Shown piece by piece: positions 1-12,404 of a stretch of DNA of 64,000 nucleotides; position 1 is the first letter of the stretch; every line of letters begins with the position of its first letter. The stretch spans positions 248,001 through 312,000 of the forward strand of contig JAGVSM010001706.1 of NCBI GenBank assembly GCA_022494885.1, given 5' to 3'. The notes beneath the pieces are model-generated. The model worked only from the letters and a program-made list of their open reading frames with translations. It was not told where the DNA came from and did not search any database. The stretch comes from Micrasema longulum. Lineage: Eukaryota > Arthropoda > Insecta > Trichoptera > Brachycentridae. A program made the translations under genes and the position numbers.

Positions 1-1145
1 GTTGTGTTATGTTCACTCAAACGCAGGTAAAACAAGACTGTTGAGACATTTTAAAATGTAAATATTGTAGAAAGGTGACACATAGTGTCCTTAATTTAAT
101 AAACAAAAGAAAGAGGTATCGATAAAGGATTTCTTAGAAAAAGGGTTCAGTAAAGTCAAGGGGCGCGGTAGCAGGTAAACTCGTAATTTTTTTTGTCTTG
201 CGGTGTATATTTATTTTACTGGTGAAAATTTGCAACATTATATTTTATTTGTTAATGATGTATTTGATCTGTTTCCATGTTTTGATTTTACTATTTTTTT
301 ATTTTATTACTGCTTCTCGCCAGATACATATTTCCCTACAAATACAAAGTATGTGCTTAGGATCCTCTCACGATCGAGGTCACCCTGAACCATGTGTGAT
401 GTTATTATAATTGTGTAATGTTATGCTTTGCACATACCTGACTATTTTGATCGAGCAACACCTGCGATCAACAACTGCCAACAAATTGGTTGACAACTTT
501 CGATAGACATGCTTTAAGTATCAAAGGAAGCCATGTTGTTACTGATTTGAAATTAAAACGGATGAACACTATCCTTTAAGGAACCTACCTAAATTAATAA
601 CATTCTTTAAGGAATAATGTCGAAGGAAGATGAGTCAACTAAATAAGTTCTGTATTTTATTATGTCAAAATGTCACTTGTAGTATGTACATATTATACCT
701 AGGCTGCATCCACAGAATGAATAATTCAGCCTGCATCCAATATCCGGTTCTTTCCGTATGCAGGGTCCCAACCAAATGACATCGACTGGTACACCCACAG
801 AATAAGAGTACACTATTAACTCTTTTACAGCACAGAGAGTGTCATATTATGTGATATTTTTTTATGTCAACCTTGAACTACACAAAAAAACACTAAACCT
901 AAGATAGCTTAACCACTTTAAATTTAAGTTAATGTTCTTCTTCCGTGTGAACTGTCTTGCTCTAAAAGTTCCGAGCATCGCCGAGTCATTTCGGTAATCT
1001 TATTTTGTTTGTCTTTTTTGCCATCATTTTATGCGTTGGTGTTGGTGTAACATAAAACACACCAGTATAAAAAGAACAAACATTTCAAATTAATGAAATA
1101 ACCAACTAAAATAACTGAAAATACATCAAGGACTGGGACTTTTTA
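1..1145. other. AT-rich, no gene recognised
   Basis: Two overlapping frames of 60-70 codons near 200-410 are AT-driven and show no domain. No RNA gene or clear repeat end was seen. Confidence 0.5.
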
Positions 1146-1149
1146 ATGG

Positions 1150-1322
1150 TGACCCAGAACGGGTAGAAGAAGTGTCGCCTTAGACAAGGTGATCTGATGA
1201 TATAAGATGAGTTACAGGAAGTGGTTGGATGCGGTTGGCTCAGGATAGGGAGATATGGAGACTAAAGGGGGAGGCTTATGTTCACCATTGGACAAGAGAC
1301 GGCTGGTGATGATGATGATGAC
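1150..1322 (+). mobile_element. 3' tail of a non-LTR retrotransposon (LINE) relic
   Basis: Frame 1196-1309 reads DDIR, stop, VTGSGWMRLAQDREIWRL onwards, then HHWTRDGW and a stop. This is the typical C-terminal end of insect endonuclease/reverse-transcriptase LINEs, here with one internal stop. It runs straight into a (GAT)n tail at 1307-1321, the usual 3' end of such elements. Confidence 0.7.
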
Positions 1323-1329
1323 ATCGAGA

Positions 1330-4300
1330 AACCCCCCCTTAAAAAAGTTTGTTCTCTTTGAAAGCTTAATACGCTCTTTCAAAACATTAAACCTCTCGAT
1401 GCGGCAAAGGAGAGGTGGCTCTGATTAAAAATCGCGTGGTTTGTAAGTATTTCATACTTCATATTCTGGGAAAATATCATACAAATATTTTCTTGAGACC
1501 TCTACTTATTGTTAGACTAGAATCGTGTCAATGCTTCTATAGGTAAAATTGTCTCACATGCAGCACCTTCATATAGTGAAACGACTGTACTGACGGATGT
1601 GTTGGAGGGTACCGGAATATGATCATTAGCAACAATTTAGAGATGTATCTGATTTTCAACCTTGTTATTCATTCAGCTGTGGCATTCCAAAATTGACATT
1701 AGCAATGTTTACTCCTGCACATAATAATCATGTATGCATCTTCAACTTATTTTTTCAGCAAATTTACTCACGCGTTATACCAAGCTGTTATATTCCATCT
1801 TTGATAAGGGTTAAAAACGTTACAAAATCGTGAGAATTAAACTGCTAACTGTTATGTGCTCGCGGTGTGGTCGCCATTATTGATCACATCAACGAAGGTC
1901 CTTCATTCCTTATTCACACCATTCCCCATTACTTCATTGGCTTCACTGGCTGCACAGTCGGTCGATGGAACATTTGTAGATACCAATAATTTCGGCGAAT
2001 TGCTGGACACGGTAGGAATATTAAGCAGACAAGCGTGATTTTGCTCAGTTTCTATTGCCACGCTTTATTGATATTTCTAAAGGTACTCTTTTTGGATCAG
2101 GGCCTATGTACGGTAAGCTTACTGATTCTGATTTATTAAGGCATAATAAATGATCAAATTACAAATGTATACATTACTTAGTAAGAAATTATGTGTCAAA
2201 CTCTATAATACTTAGTTTTTTCACTTTACACGTTGTTCACAATAATAATATTGAAATCTTGTCTTCAATTTAAACTTCTAAACCTTTTTTCGTATGTGTC
2301 AGGTGATTTCAGTTGGGTGTCAGTCAAATTCAGAGTTGCGTGTACATATTTAATCATTAAAGTCATGCTTTAGTTTAATTAAAAATAATTATTATTGATT
2401 CTTGTTGGCTTTTAATTTAGAGAAAGCTTTTTACATGATCACCAGTTATATTTTTTTTTTGTAAGATACAATTTGGGAGTGAATCCTACAATACTATCAT
2501 AATTTTGTAAACTGGTCTAAGGATGTTATTTGTAAGAATTAATAATTTATTACTAGAATGTTTATGAGAAAATTAATTGAAAAACGTTGTGGAATCACAT
2601 GTGTGGACATATTGAATACGTAAACGAAGTTACAAGTTACGATAGATGTGAAAATATTCATATTCCAAAAAAAATGCTTTATCCGGGTTGAGTTATTTTT
2701 CTATTACATTTTCATTCAATACCTATATTATATAATACATAGTTGCACATATATGGATGAATCTACAAGTCATTTTTGCTTTGTTGGTTAGATGGAAATT
2801 GTTCCATTATGGAATTTCCAAAGCCGTATTTATATGTAAAGGTAAAGTATATTTGTGAACAAATCGATTGGTTCTATGTTCTAAGTACTCTATATTCATG
2901 AGACGTAAACGTAACATGGTATGGTCAGTGCGGACTACAGATATAATATTATCGAATCACCTTAAAATAGTAAATTAGTGGTAATAGGGAAGGAATGTAC
3001 ACTATATATATACACAATACACGCATACTACGATCCCTGTGGAAGTATTCGATAATTTATGGAAAACACGCTTTCTACTGTGACAAAACCACAAATTAAT
3101 AATATTAATATACGACCTATTGTTTGGCTAAACTCATATCCATACTAATGTAACTACATACATGTGTATGTAAGTATATATTTATATTATACAGGGGGCA
3201 AAAAGTGTTGCGAGTATTAAGAAAATGGCACCACGTACGTAATATATTTGAATAAATCCGTAGCATTTGATGTCGATATAAATTTGTCGGGATATGATCC
3301 GTTGGAAGATTATCCCAATATAATATTAGTTCATTACACTCGTTTAGAATTATATAGGTCACTTTTAAATAATAAATAATAAAGATGAAGATTACTTTCA
3401 TGCGAATTATTTTTGACTGAGTTTACAATTGTAGAAATAATTTATAATCAAGAACTTTAGATATTAAATAGTATGTATCGCTGGAAGGCTGTCTGCGTGG
3501 AAAAGAGAGAGATCTATCATGAGTTATTTGCTTTATAAATTTATGACAGCGCTATTTATTGTACCCTACTTAACCATGCAAAGGTTAAATCATCTTGATA
3601 TTATTATTTGTACAAAATATATTGGGTTATAGGTTTTGTTTTTACTTTGAGTGTAATTTTTATTTTTTAAGCACGAGAAGCGTATAACAAAATATTTAAA
3701 AAAACGTTTTTTGATATTACATACGCTTTTCTCGCGGGTGTATTGCCAAATTGAGTTTATTATGCTATTATTTAAAAACAGTCAATTTCATTAATTAAAA
3801 TTTGTGCCATAAGTACCTTCTAGGGCTTCCATTCGAGACTTGAGACTCGAAATTTCGAGTCTCGAGATGCTAGCATTGAAATTTAAAGATCACCAGTGCA
3901 AATCTAAACGCTCTCTAGGGGGTACAGAATGCGTTGCTGGCACGTAGTTTGTATACTCATTTAAAAAAAAAAAGGTGATAATACCAGATTATATAGTATA
4001 ATAATGAAAATTAATGTAGAATTTTAGCAATCTCAATGCTACTCGTAGCACAGGCAACACTAAGTGTCCAAAGCAAAAAACACACTCGCCAGGTCAAAAC
4101 TGCATTTTTTTATTCTACTAAGGCTGGATCAGCGCGGCACTACTCATCTTTTCTCTTAGCTCTCCCTGGAGCATGATGGCTACTGGTTGCTAGCCGACTT
4201 CACCCTGAACTAGTTGTTGATTTAAGAAGATTTCTACGTCTTTACAAATCTTTTAAAACGTCTGCGTCTTTACAAAACTTTAGGTTTCATCCCCATTTAA

Positions 4301-4640
4301 AATATTTAATAAACAAAACAGTAGCGCAAATATTATTATGTTCAGACAGCGGCAGTAAATCAAGATTCATACTTCGTACGGGCGGCCAAATAAATTGTTC
4401 TAGGGATAGTAACCACTAACCACTAGTGCATACTACTGTCGTAGTAAGTATGAATATTTATTTTGATATGCTTTCACACATACCTACATAAACACACAAT
4501 ACACTCGTACATAGCACGCATAAAACGTATCAACAAGTCGTATATTATTATAATACTTACGTCCACACATGTAAGAAAATATTCAAATCTACGGTTTATA
4601 CTTGGGTGGTAAAATTTAGAATATATTATGTTGACATCAA
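1330..4640. other. Gene-less AT-rich stretch
   Basis: Nothing coding is supported. A 60-codon frame at 1856-2038 in a slightly GC-richer patch has no recognisable domain. A small palindrome at 3842-3863 is listed separately. Confidence 0.45.
3842..3863. repeat. Perfect 22-bp palindrome
   Basis: Two 11-base halves, starting GAGACTCGAAA and its exact complement, form a perfect inverted repeat. It lies just after another GAGACT at 3836, suggesting the hinge of a small foldback element. Confidence 0.6.
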
Positions 4641-4699
4641 TAAAAATTGTGATTTGTCTGTGACCATGCGAATAAAGAATACGGTTTTGTGGGTGAATA

Positions 4700-4805
4700 A
4701 GAACAAGAAACGAGTGTTTTCGACTCAATGGCTCTTAGGTAAAAACTCTCAATAGGGATATGTCGACCTCGTAGTGTAGCGTTTGGCGCATTCGCCTACT
4801 ATTCT
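4700..4805 (+). mobile_element. SINE family C, degraded copy
   Basis: It carries the block CGAGTGTTTTCGACTC followed by a tRNA-like head (GTAGTGTAGCGTTTGGCGCA). Better copies lie at 24.6 kb and 54.3 kb. The B box is lost here. Confidence 0.55.
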
Positions 4806-4961
4806 ACCATTATAAGAAAGAAGAACGTTTCTACATAAAACAAAAAACGGAGAAACTAAATATTTTGTAACTCGGAGATTGAAAAATTCGCTGTGTGAAA
4901 AATACTACAAAAATTAAGTATATTACTATGCGACAGTATGTATTATGGTTTGCCCTAACGG

Positions 4962-4987
4962 AATATATATATATATATATATATATA
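4962..4987. repeat. (AT)n microsatellite
   Basis: About 13 uninterrupted AT units. Confidence 0.95.
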
Positions 4988-5064
4988 AGTTTTATGCGTC
5001 GTAAAAAAATATAAAAAGGATACTGTTAGTGTTCTTGGCACGGGTAACCCCAATGAGGTCACAT

Positions 5065-5250
5065 TATCGGGTTGTGGTCCCGTGACTAGTGCTGCGGACT
5101 CTCGGATCAATGGTCCAAGGTTCGAACCCCACTCTACCCCAACTTGATTCCCATTTTCTAATTGTGAGTTATTTACAACTCGTTGAAAATGGCTCCAAAA
5201 TCAAAATATTTGGGTAAATAATAAGAACGCAAATGTTTCTATTTTTTATT
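5065..5250 (+). mobile_element. SINE family A, copy 1
   Basis: A tRNA-like head (GGGTTGTGGTCCCGTGACTA) with a B box, GGTTCGAACCC, is followed by a conserved tail (TTATTTACAACTCGTTGAAA) and AATAAGAACGCAAAT. The same unit occurs at 35.7 kb (+), 36.4 kb (-) and 43.2 kb (-), so it is a dispersed tRNA-derived SINE and not a tRNA gene. Confidence 0.8.
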
Positions 5251-5389
5251 TTAAAAAATTTACATTTATTATTTTTTATTGTTTATAATGTAATAAATAA
5301 GTATTTGCGTTCTTTTGATTTACCTACCTGATTATTTCAATTCTAGGGCCGTTTACAAGGAGTTTTAAATAACTTAGTATTATAAAATA

Positions 5390-5674
5390 GGAAATCCTGC
5401 GATGGTTTAGACATGTAGATCCAATGGACGCTGAAAGAAGTAAAATAATTTATGATGCAAATGTTGGTGGATTAAGAAAATGAGGAAGACCAAGAAAGAC
5501 ATGGCATGACATTTAACAAATACTTGATGATTCACATGTCAAAAGTCAGAATAATCGGCGTGCGTGCATGTGAAGATGTATAAATGTAGAGGAAGCGAGG
5601 CCTGCATACAAAGATAGAGTGATATGGCGTTCTATCCTCTCTGCCTATCCCCGCAGAGGAGCGGCGTGATGATT
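5390..5674 (+). mobile_element. Decayed LINE tail, same family as 39.9 kb
   Basis: Reading LRWFRHVDPMDAERSK then GRPRKTWHD and NNRRACM shows the C-terminal end of an endonuclease/reverse-transcriptase LINE with several stops. It closely parallels the intact frame on the minus strand at 39.9-40.25 kb, so this is an older copy. Confidence 0.75.
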
Positions 5675-6001
5675 TTTTGCAATCAAGTTGAGGTAGAGTT
5701 TTTTTTTAATAAAGGAGTTGCCTGTTTTTTGCCTTAATTATTATGTACAAGGCTTATATTAACTGCAAAAGGTATGTTCCTTCTAATTTCTCTGAGTATA
5801 GTGTGAGAATCTGGTGGTGAAAACTCATCCAGGAGAAGCCGGACTATTGACAAGCATCAACAGACCTTCCGTTCCACTTTGAGAGCGTTCGGCATTTTGT
5901 GTCCTATTTTTATTTATTTCAACAATGACTTTTACTATCTTTACCATGTATGATATTACCTCATGCGATAAGTCCTTAAGACTTGTTACTGTTACGATAT
6001 C

Positions 6002-6241
6002 TTAGTCTAGGTCCTCATCCAGACTTCTAAATCGCGGCTCTAGCTGCATTCGCTTTAAGCTGAAAATTGGACAATACATCAACAAATGAGGGACATCTTG
6101 GGGTGTCTCGCCATCACATGGACAGCTATTGATTTCTGAGAGCTTAAAACGGCAAAGATAGCTCATAAAACCTCCGCGGCCTGTAAGGATTTTAGTCAGT
6201 TCGTAGCCAACTTGCTGCGTTTTCTTGAAATCAAAAAGCAT
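6002..6241 (-). mobile_element. Jockey-like LINE fragment, end of the RNase H region
   Basis: The 79-residue frame includes LTGRGGFMSYLCRFKLSEIN, then CPCDGE, HLLMYCPIFSLKR. The GxxYLxRF, CPC and HLLxxCP pattern is the usual zinc-knuckle-like end of the RNase H segment of jockey-clade non-LTR elements. Only this 3' part remains. Confidence 0.72.
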
Positions 6242-6420
6242 GAAAGATTGATGGAAAAAATATTTTAGTTACCTGTCCAGTAGTGTTGGTTGAGGTAGAG
6301 TGTGTAAATAAGGATGCGTATTACAGACTTTTGTAAAAATAAGACTAAAGTAAAGAATTAGTGTTAGAGTAACGATAACATTATATACAAAAATAAGATA
6401 AAATAAAAAATATTCATCTA

Positions 6421-6620
6421 TTAATGTCTGAAAAAACTACACAATAAACATTGGTATAAACATAGGTTAAAACAAATGTTTAAATTATAATAAGGAGACC
6501 AAATTGGTGAATTATATTCTAAATTACTTCTATCTAGAGAATTGTATAGTGTTTTAATATAATTGATGGATTTAAAGTTTTTGGCCGTTCGCAAGATATA
6601 ACCTAACATAAATACAAAAA
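6421..6620 (-). mobile_element. Fragment of a LINE reverse transcriptase (thumb region)
   Basis: The frame reads LGYILRTAKNFKSINYIKTL and SNLEYNSPIWSPYY, as in the region after the polymerase core in CR1/jockey-type elements. A matching stretch (LGFILRIFKRF) lies in the relic at 25.96-26.8 kb on the plus strand, so both derive from one family. Confidence 0.65.
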
Positions 6621-6659
6621 TAAAGAGAATAAATATAGAGGGCAAATCTAAAAACAAAA

Positions 6660-7590
6660 AAAGAGAGAATTATCTTAAAGTTAATTATTATTTATCTCTC
6701 ACCGCAATGCACGTGTAAAATATGTAGGGTAATCAGTAAAAAGGGTTAACAGTTTTAACACATCTTTCAAACTATTCAATTGAAGTCTTAACTATTTCGT
6801 ATTGATAACTTATTTGAATATCCGTTCTTAGAGTTAAAGCTTACGGGGATTAAATAACTGGGATAGCAACTCGCCCCGTATAAGCGGATAAAGTTTTTAC
6901 TGGAAGAAATCATTTAAAAAGCTAGACCTTTTGCATATTTTGTTTGCGCTAGATAGGCCTGCGCGGCCTCTGACTGAAAGAATAATATGAATATTTTGAT
7001 AGCATTCTGAAAAAAATTACAAATTGAAGAAATGTTCGCTTTTGGTAATCTGAAAATGATTTTCCTCTTTTTGTACTATGTTCACGTTGCAGTGAATGCA
7101 CCTCGTTACTGAATACATCATAAACGACGTATTTCTATTTTCTCTCAGAATTCTCCTCATATTTTCTGGTCATAAAATACTAAAATTAGCCCGTTGCTTG
7201 CAAAAGCATTCAGAATCTTGTAGCGTCCTACGCCCAAACATTTTGAAATAAGCAAAAGAATTACGATAGCAGGTAGCCTCAGAATATACATAAATACAAG
7301 CTAATTAGAAATCAGAAAATTAATCAGAAATGTTGATGCTTGCCACAGATTGGAGATTCTTACTGGATGTCAAAAATATATTTTTTAATTGTATTTCACA
7401 TCCTTACCACCAAAGCACGTGTAAAATGTTTTAAACATTTATGTTTTTAAAAAATACAAGTGTGTTTTTAGTAAATTAACACCAACTTTGTTTACGGTGA
7501 TGGAAAAATAAATTTTCTGTACTCAATTTGTACTCCCATCTTAAAGCTTATTTACCTTGTCCTACTTCACGTTACAATAAAAAGTCCCTT
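6660..7590. other. Gene-less AT-rich stretch
   Basis: No gene, tRNA or recognised repeat could be supported here. Confidence 0.4.
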
Positions 7591-7593
7591 TAG

Positions 7594-8027
7594 GGGATTC
7601 TAAACGAAAATGTGAAAAATATCATTTATAGATGGCGCTTTTATTATTTTTTATCGAAAAATGCCATTTTTACGTTTATTTTCAATTAAAATTCTACAAA
7701 ACTTGGTTTGCGGAAACTTGACACTATATTGATTGTAACAAATTCCATAACAAAATAATTTAGGTCCTTTTCTCAAAATGGTGTACAAAACAAAAAAATA
7801 TTAATCTTATTAAGATAAATAAGATAATTATATTTTTGTTTTGTACACCATTTTGTGAAAAGGACGTATATTATGGTATTTTTTACAATCAGTATAGTGT
7901 AAAGTTTCCGCAAACCAAGTTTTGTAAAATGTCCATTGAAAATAAACGTAAAATTGGCATTTTTCGATCAAAAATTATGAAAGCGATCTATGAATAATTT
8001 ATTTCATATTTTCGTTTAGATTCGCCT
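7594..8027. mobile_element. 435-bp foldback (palindromic) element
   Basis: Two arms of about 200 bp are inverted copies of each other around a short centre near 7805-7825. Outer ends GATTCTAAACGAAAAT and ATTTTCGTTTAGATTC pair, and inner pairs include TTTGTTTTGTACACCATTTT. No protein is encoded. This is a non-autonomous foldback/MITE-type element; the superfamily is unclear. Confidence 0.8.
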
Positions 8028-8069
8028 TAATTTGATATTTTAGGGATTCTAAATAAGAACGCGAGACAG

Positions 8070-8275
8070 GCTTCGTGGCTCAGTTGGCTAAACGGCCAAC
8101 TATGAAACTGGCGTCGCGGGTTCGATTCCCGCCAATTGTGAGAATAAAAATCCAACAAAGATTTTTTCTCGTTCGGTCTGAGTGTATAATTCATAGCTTC
8201 CTTCCATATATTTTCTTTCCTACCTGCTGACAAGCCTCTAAAACGGAGGCTTAGCGGTTTATTCCTTTAAAAATA
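8070..8275 (+). mobile_element. SINE family E, full-length copy
   Basis: A tRNA-like head with A box (GTGGCTCAGTTGGCT) and B box (GGGTTCGATTCCC) is followed by a tail containing CTACCTGCTGACAAGCCTCT and AGGCTTAGCGG. The same head and tail recur inverted at 37.2-37.4 kb, so this is a SINE and not a tRNA gene. Confidence 0.82.
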
Positions 8276-8279
8276 AAAA

Positions 8280-9080
8280 TAATTACGATCCCATAACAAC
8301 ATAACTTATTGACGGAGAGGCTAATTGCATGGCACAGATTTTTTGTAAGTTTCGAAAAACTGTCGGGTCATTAGTAATACTGCGAGTAAAAAATCACGTG
8401 TTACTAAACATGTGTGCTAATGGATTTTTTCGATGCCAGGAACAACAAATTAATAACACGTGATACTTTGTCCCTTTTCGTCACAAAAACTTCATTATAA
8501 TTTAAGGTTTTTAGTTTATTAAAAAAAAACCATGTAGGTATGTTATTTTAAATAAATTTAATACATTTATTTACATTAATGTTTTACATTGCGTAAAAAG
8601 AAAAACAATTATTGTATACATAATGGGGAGTGACGTTTTACAATTGTGTTTATTTAATTTTTAATTAATAAATATTTTCAATACAACACATAAATCACGA
8701 AAAAAATCTACGGTGTTTTCAATTAGTGCTACATAAAAAAGAATTATGAATTTAATTTTTCACGTCTTTCATAAATATTTTGTATCCCTTACTGCGCTTT
8801 TTATTTCCTTTGTTCATTTCATTAAGAAAAGAAAATTATCTGTAAGTATAAAAATGTTATGCTATAGTTGTTTTTCATTTTTAAATTAAGATGTTATCAG
8901 TTGTTCTAGGTCGCGAACTTACGTTTTGTGACGTAGAAACTACTACTACATATTTATATTATTGTCTTTGTGGATTTAAAGTAAACAATTATTTTTGAAT
9001 AACGATATTATATCTAAATCCCTAAATTTTTCAAACCGTTGAATATTGAGAAAAGTAAACAGTTTTTTCAATATATAATT
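8280..9080. other. Gene-less AT-rich stretch
   Basis: Nothing could be supported; a 61-codon frame at the right edge overlaps the family F repeat. Confidence 0.4.
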
Positions 9081-9084
9081 ATTT

Positions 9085-9565
9085 ACAATATTTGAGTTTG
9101 TCCAAATGTTCGTAGACAAAAGACTGGATTTCACCCCCTCGGAAGTCATTAAGATTAACAAATAACAACAGGGTTGAAGAATACCTTAAATAAGGGAATA
9201 TGGCAGTCTAGGCATGTACAGGGCTTATGACCTGTCATTGGCTGGTTTAGGTGGAAACCAACTGGTCCAAGAAGAAGTTTAAAAATTGAAAAATTGTTTT
9301 CAGGCGTTGCCTAGTATGTGAAATAATTCAGTCAGATGAATCTCTTCACAGCAATAAAGGTTTCAGCTCTTTAACTTCACTAAAATCAACAAATGGAAGA
9401 ATTAAAGAAATATGGATGTTCAAACATAGGCGAAATGGTGAATGTTACACAGTGTGTAAAGTGGCCACTTAAACCAGCCAATGACAGATCATAAGCCCTG
9501 TACATGCCTAGACTTCCATATTCCCTTATTTAAGGTATTCTTCATCCCTGTTGTTATTTGTTAAT
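9085..9565 (+). mobile_element. Inverted-repeat element family F, copy 1 (nearly complete)
   Basis: A left block (TTTGTCCAAATGTTCGTAGA) precedes terminal inverted repeats that begin ATTAACAAATAACAACAGGG at 9154 and end in the complement at 9565. The inner repeat arms hold GACCTGTCATTGGCTGGTTT and its complement. The middle carries AGGCGTTGCCTAGTATGTG. It is non-coding, and five other copies exist in the window. Confidence 0.82.
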
Positions 9566-9954
9566 ATAATTATTTTTTGTATTTTTTCAACCGGTAAAAT
9601 ATTTGTCTTCAAAGCACCACTCATCCTATTATTCCTTACTATTATATGGATTGGACTAATGCAAAGTAAATTGATTCTAATTTTTCGATACTTAATGTAT
9701 TTCGTAATCTAATAAATACATACATAAGTTTTCTATTTACAATATTATTTATTTGCTCCTTCCATTTGATATTTTTATCAATTAATATGCGTAAATCAAA
9801 TATATTCTAAACGTTTAAAATATTGGACTGTTTTACACGAGTTCAATAGTAGACAAATGAAGCTCGAAATTTAACTTGTAAATAAAGTATTATTGCGTAG
9901 TTGGTGGCGTCCGTCTATGCTCAATTAAAAAATTGTCTCAATCGGATAAAAAAA

Positions 9955-10045
9955 ATTGTCTGTAGTCTGATAAAAAGTAAGAAAATCATACAATTTAGCC
10001 GTTTTAAAGCGCTGTTGTTTTCAAAATCGCGCAATTAAAAAAAAT
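9955..10045 (+). repeat. Dispersed repeat shared with 55.67 kb
   Basis: TGTAGTCTGATAAAA, AAATCATAC, TTTTAAA and AATCGCGCAAT occur in the same order and spacing at 55672-55765. The segment is non-coding. Confidence 0.6.
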
Positions 10046-10077
10046 AAGTAAACATGTATTAGATAAAAACTAAAGCG

Positions 10078-10570
10078 ATCGACCGAAGTTTCGGTTTCGG
10101 ACAGTGAAACGGGTTTCGGCCGTGGTTTCAAAATTGGCCGAAACATTGGCCCAGCCGAAACCTGCGGTCGGGATGAGTCAGATTACGTTCGGCTGTACTC
10201 CGATGCATCTTATGGTTCGTGACGAAGTTCTCGTAAATTCTAAGGACTTTCTTATTTATATATTTGTAATTCCTTTACAGCTAATAAGTTAAAGTTCATA
10301 TGGCGTACATTAAAGAGCTGTTACAAATAAGTTATATGTATAACAAAACAACGAACCAAAACGGGCTAAAACTTAACAAATTTACACATTAAATTTATAC
10401 CTTTTTTTTCATTGCGTATTTTATTTAACACTCTTATTTCAATAAACTCGTGAGGTTTAACAATATAAACGCCTAATTTTAGGCGTTTTGAAGTCGTTTT
10501 TAACTGATTAAAATAAGTTTCGGTTACGGTTTTAACCGAAACTCGAACTGAAGCTTTATTTCGGTTTCGT
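10078..10570. mobile_element. GTTTCGG-rich inverted-repeat segment
   Basis: Many GTTTCGG/CCGAAAC units lie at both ends, for example CGAAGTTTCGGTTTCGG at the left and ATTTCGGTTTCG at the right, with an AT-rich middle. It looks like a decayed non-autonomous DNA element. The short frame at 10104-10292 is just this repeat. Confidence 0.45.
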
Positions 10571-10574
10571 CAAA

Positions 10575-11690
10575 ACGTGAATTTCATTCTGCATATTTGA
10601 CTAAAACAGTCGTAATTCTATCAAAAATATCACAGAAGTTATACCAATTACCTCACTTTTTTTATTGTTTTCATTATGCACATTTTTATATATTCTATAT
10701 TTAATCATTTTCATTTAATCCTTATGTACCTACTACAAATACGTTTTTAAAAACATACTGAAAAACCGATCACTTTTTCTTAGAAGTATAACTTTATGTA
10801 CAGTGAAACTGAATTTTTTCTCTCCTCTAAAATCAGTAATTTTGAGTTACAACAGTCTTCTACTCAATGTGCGATATTATGTATTTCTGGATTACCTTCT
10901 TTCAGAACAAAGATGTCAAGGCTACCAGATTATTGGGTCTATGAAATACTCTCGAGTACTTTGTTTGTGACCGTTGAAATTTAAATAGAACATCGTCATG
11001 AATCTTGACGTCCCAATTATCAAGGCCAAACATGTCGCGTTTTTGTAAGAACATATTTTTAATAATTTATTTTTTACATTTATGTATGAAAACATTTCTC
11101 TTGATTTAAAAAAAAATAAAAAATCTCATTCCATTTCATATATTTTGATCGGTATTCGTAGAATGTGATATTTCCTTAGCATGGAATACAATACTATTAA
11201 TTAAAGTTTTGCCTGAATTATTTTTTTTTTGGATTTCGGAGTTTTCTAAATCATTTATTGTTATGCCTTCTCCTGGAAATAGTGATTTGTATCTATAATG
11301 TGAATGATGGGTAGTTCTCAATACCCGTAAATTGTGTTATTTTCATTATTAAACTCATGCGTCGCGTTAAAACAGAAAGAGTTTTATTTATTTTATATTC
11401 CAAATGTTATTGCACAAAGTAAATACTGAAACAATATAAGTATGACCTAACATCATGAATAAATAAAATTATAAAACGTGGAATAAAATTAATACTAATA
11501 CTGGTTTCCAATTTAAAAAGGGATTTATTTATTTATTTGTTAATTTACACGTCCTACGGGTTTTTAAATATATTAGAAATTACATTCAAGTGCAGCAGTG
11601 AAACATAAGTATGTAAGTTTGGTTAAAATTAAAGATAACATAAGAAAAACTAAAAGATACAATAATAAGTAAAAACAAGGAAATGTACCA
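10575..11690. other. Gene-less AT-rich stretch
   Basis: Short frames only, with no domains. 11500-11690 is A-rich and may be an older retroelement end, but nothing could be proven. Confidence 0.4.
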
Positions 11691-11698
11691 ACATAGGT

Positions 11699-12400
11699 AT
11701 GGGCTACATAGAAAAATATTTAATTATGGTTGACATCGTTCACAGAGCTAATATGCTACAACCATCAACTAGACTCCAAAACCTCGAAAAAGTGCAAGAT
11801 TTTGTTTATTTAGGCTCATCCATCTCTGCGGGCGGTGCATGTACATCAGAAATTAAAAGACGCATCCTAATCGCAAAAAATGCCATGACTCGACCGACCA
11901 AAATTTGGCTAGATCGGGGCATTTCGAAGAAAACTAAAATGTTCGTAGTGCGTACGCTTGTGTTCCCAATATTATATTTATTATATGGCGCAGAAACGGG
12001 AACAATTAAAACCTGTGAGCGGGAGAGGATAAATGCCTTCGAGATGTAGTATTGGCGTCGAATGCTGAGAATACCATGGACAGCCAGAAGGACAAATGTC
12101 TCCATTCGGGAGGAACTCAACGTAAAAGTTCGCCTATCGGCCATATGCTGCCAACGTATGCTGCAGTTCTTCGGACACATAGCTAGACGTGACCCAGAAA
12201 ATCTCGAGAAAATAATGATCACGGGCAGTGTGCCAGGACGAAGAAGCAGAGGCAGAGCTGCAGCTCGATGGATCGACCAGGTGAAAACAACGTCTCGGGC
12301 GACCCTATATGGAGCTGTGGAGAGGGCGCAGAGCCGTGAAGAGTGAGAGTACTAATAATTACGACCCTCAGAACTGAGGAACGACAGAGAAGAAGAATTA
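11699..12400 (+). pseudogene. C-terminal part of a LINE endonuclease/reverse transcriptase, with stops
   Basis: The frame reads VQDFVYLGSSISAGGACTSE, a block ending VFPILYLLYGAET, then a stop at 12047-12049, and continues in the same frame as RRMLRIPWTARRTNVSI, LQFFGHIARRDPENLEK, PGRRSRGRA. This is the common insect LINE polymerase tail (after the catalytic YxDD, which is absent here). The TAG sits where the family has Trp, so one G-to-A change explains it. A second stop and a one-base deletion follow near 12341. Not functional. Confidence 0.85.
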
Positions 12401-12404
12401 TGGT

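Noticed and set aside
8070..8146. tRNA gene
   Set aside because: A and B boxes are present, but the 3' part runs into a SINE tail that recurs at 37.2 kb and the acceptor stem does not close well.
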